Assembly: GCA_021781855.1 (NCBI GenBank)
Contig: JAJXWC010000018.1
Location: forward strand, 1 to 5,510
Direction: 5' to 3'
DNA: 5,510 bases
DNA from: Bacillota bacterium
Lineage (GTDB): Bacteria; Bacillota; Bacilli; Lactobacillales; Streptococcaceae
Numbering within the stretch: position 1 is the first letter of the stretch; every line of letters begins with the position of its first letter. This document shows, in pieces, positions 5,048 through 5,510 of this stretch. Under the pieces are notes generated by a model. It worked only from the letters and a program-made list of their open reading frames with translations. It ran no database searches and was not told where the DNA came from. Made by a program: the position numbers and the translations under genes.

Positions 5048-5510
5048 TGGTTAGGAAATTAACAAAAAAGGATGTTTTGGCAGCGGTTAAGGGTGGCGCA
5101 GTCTTTGCATCGGGTGGTGGTGCATTTTATACTCATGGATTGGAAATGGGATATGCGGCGCTTAGCTTGGGCGATGTTAATTTGATTGACATTAAAGAGT
5201 TGCCTGATGATGCGATTTTATTGACGCAGACGGCGATTGGTGCACCAGCTGGAACAACAGATTGGCAGATGCAAGGACGAGATTATATCAAAGCCGTTCA
5301 GTTGGTTCAGGAACAATTTCCTGAAAAAATCGTGGGGGTGTGGACGCCGCAAAACGGGAAATCCTCATCAACGAATGGTTGGATAACAGCGGCTGCGTTA
5401 GGCTTATATGTTGTGGACGTGACAGGAGATGTCAGAGCGCATCCGACAGGAGAGATGGGGGATATTGGTGTAAACTCGAATCCAGACTATACAACGGTTC
5501 AAGCAGCAGT
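5047..5510 (+). CDS. DUF917 (S-methyl thiohydantoin desulfurase family) protein, N-terminal part, cut by window edge
   Basis: The first 154 codons are present; the frame stays open to the right edge. Recognisable DUF917 features are LTKKDVLAAVKGGAVFASGGG (residues 5-25, the family's start with its glycine-rich turn), LGDVNLIDIKELPDDAILL (41-59), AIGAPAGT (63-70), then VWTPQNG, AAALGLYVVD and GDVRAHPT (98-134), which resemble the family's metal and active-site half. The family founder was linked to removal of methanethiol from S-methyl thiohydantoin in ergothioneine-type degradation; many members are uncharacterised and sit beside hydantoinases. The typical EIGGxN stretch reads QNGKSSSTN here, so this is a divergent member. 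The start ATG 5047 overlaps the urocanase stop (TAATG), with GGAGG (5031-5035) eleven bases upstream, so translation is coupled to the hydratase. No signal peptide is visible; a cytosolic enzyme is expected. Confidence 0.8.
   Translation, partial: MVRKLTKKDVLAAVKGGAVFASGGGAFYTHGLEMGYAALSLGDVNLIDIKELPDDAILLTQTAIGAPAGTTDWQMQGRDYIKAVQLVQEQFPEKIVGVWTPQNGKSSSTNGWITAAALGLYVVDVTGDVRAHPTGEMGDIGVNSNPDYTTVQAA

Noticed and set aside
3413..5510. Standard histidine-utilisation (hut) operon
   Set aside because: Only a urocanase homologue with an altered active site is present, and its coupled partner is DUF917 rather than hutI, hutH or hutG. It cannot be fully excluded because the operon continues beyond the window.
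1..5510. CRISPR arrays, insertion sequences, tRNA or rRNA genes, phage or attachment sites
   Set aside because: No spaced direct repeats, transposase-like frames, terminal repeats or stable RNA sequences were seen on either strand.

Overview
The window looks like chromosomal DNA of a low-GC Gram-positive coccus of the Lactococcus/Streptococcus group. The pointers are an AT-rich sequence with short intergenic gaps, AGGAG-type ribosome binding sites, consensus TTGACA/TATAAT-like promoters, a T-box leader in front of trpS, and simple intrinsic terminators with long T runs. Genus-level placement (Lactococcus favoured) is inferred from the general look of the proteins and was not checked against any database.

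Left part (1-2280, minus strand). Reading leftward from a strong promoter at 2250-2278 come a tryptophan T-box leader (specifier UGG) and trpS, tryptophanyl-tRNA synthetase. Next is a gene for an HD-domain phosphohydrolase of the YpgQ/YedJ type. Its promoter is placed so that transcription should start on the ATG itself, giving a leaderless mRNA. Only 20 bases after it comes the 5' end of a glycerophosphodiester phosphodiesterase gene that runs off the left edge.

Middle (2281-3370, plus strand). Divergent from trpS is an OsmC-family peroxiredoxin gene with its own sigma-A-type promoter and a palindrome at the expected transcription start. It ends in a perfect hairpin terminator. A small VOC/glyoxalase-fold protein gene follows, starting from an extended -10 promoter directly behind that terminator, and it has its own terminator.

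Right part (3371-5510, plus strand). A second extended -10/TATAAT promoter, with a 13-bp palindrome at the expected start site, drives two translationally coupled genes (stop and start share a base in TAATG). The first encodes a complete 544-residue urocanase-family protein. The second encodes the N-terminal 154 residues of a DUF917 protein (now called the S-methyl thiohydantoin desulfurase family) and is cut by the window edge. The urocanase homologue keeps the fold and NAD-binding glycines but has lost the signature cysteine (Ser400) and several other normally invariant active-site residues. With a DUF917 partner and no hutH, hutI or hutG in view, the most interesting reading is not ordinary histidine utilisation but breakdown of a modified imidazole such as thiourocanate or S-methyl thiourocanate from ergothioneine, or a related compound. 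That assignment is inference; the residue substitutions and the gene coupling are directly visible.
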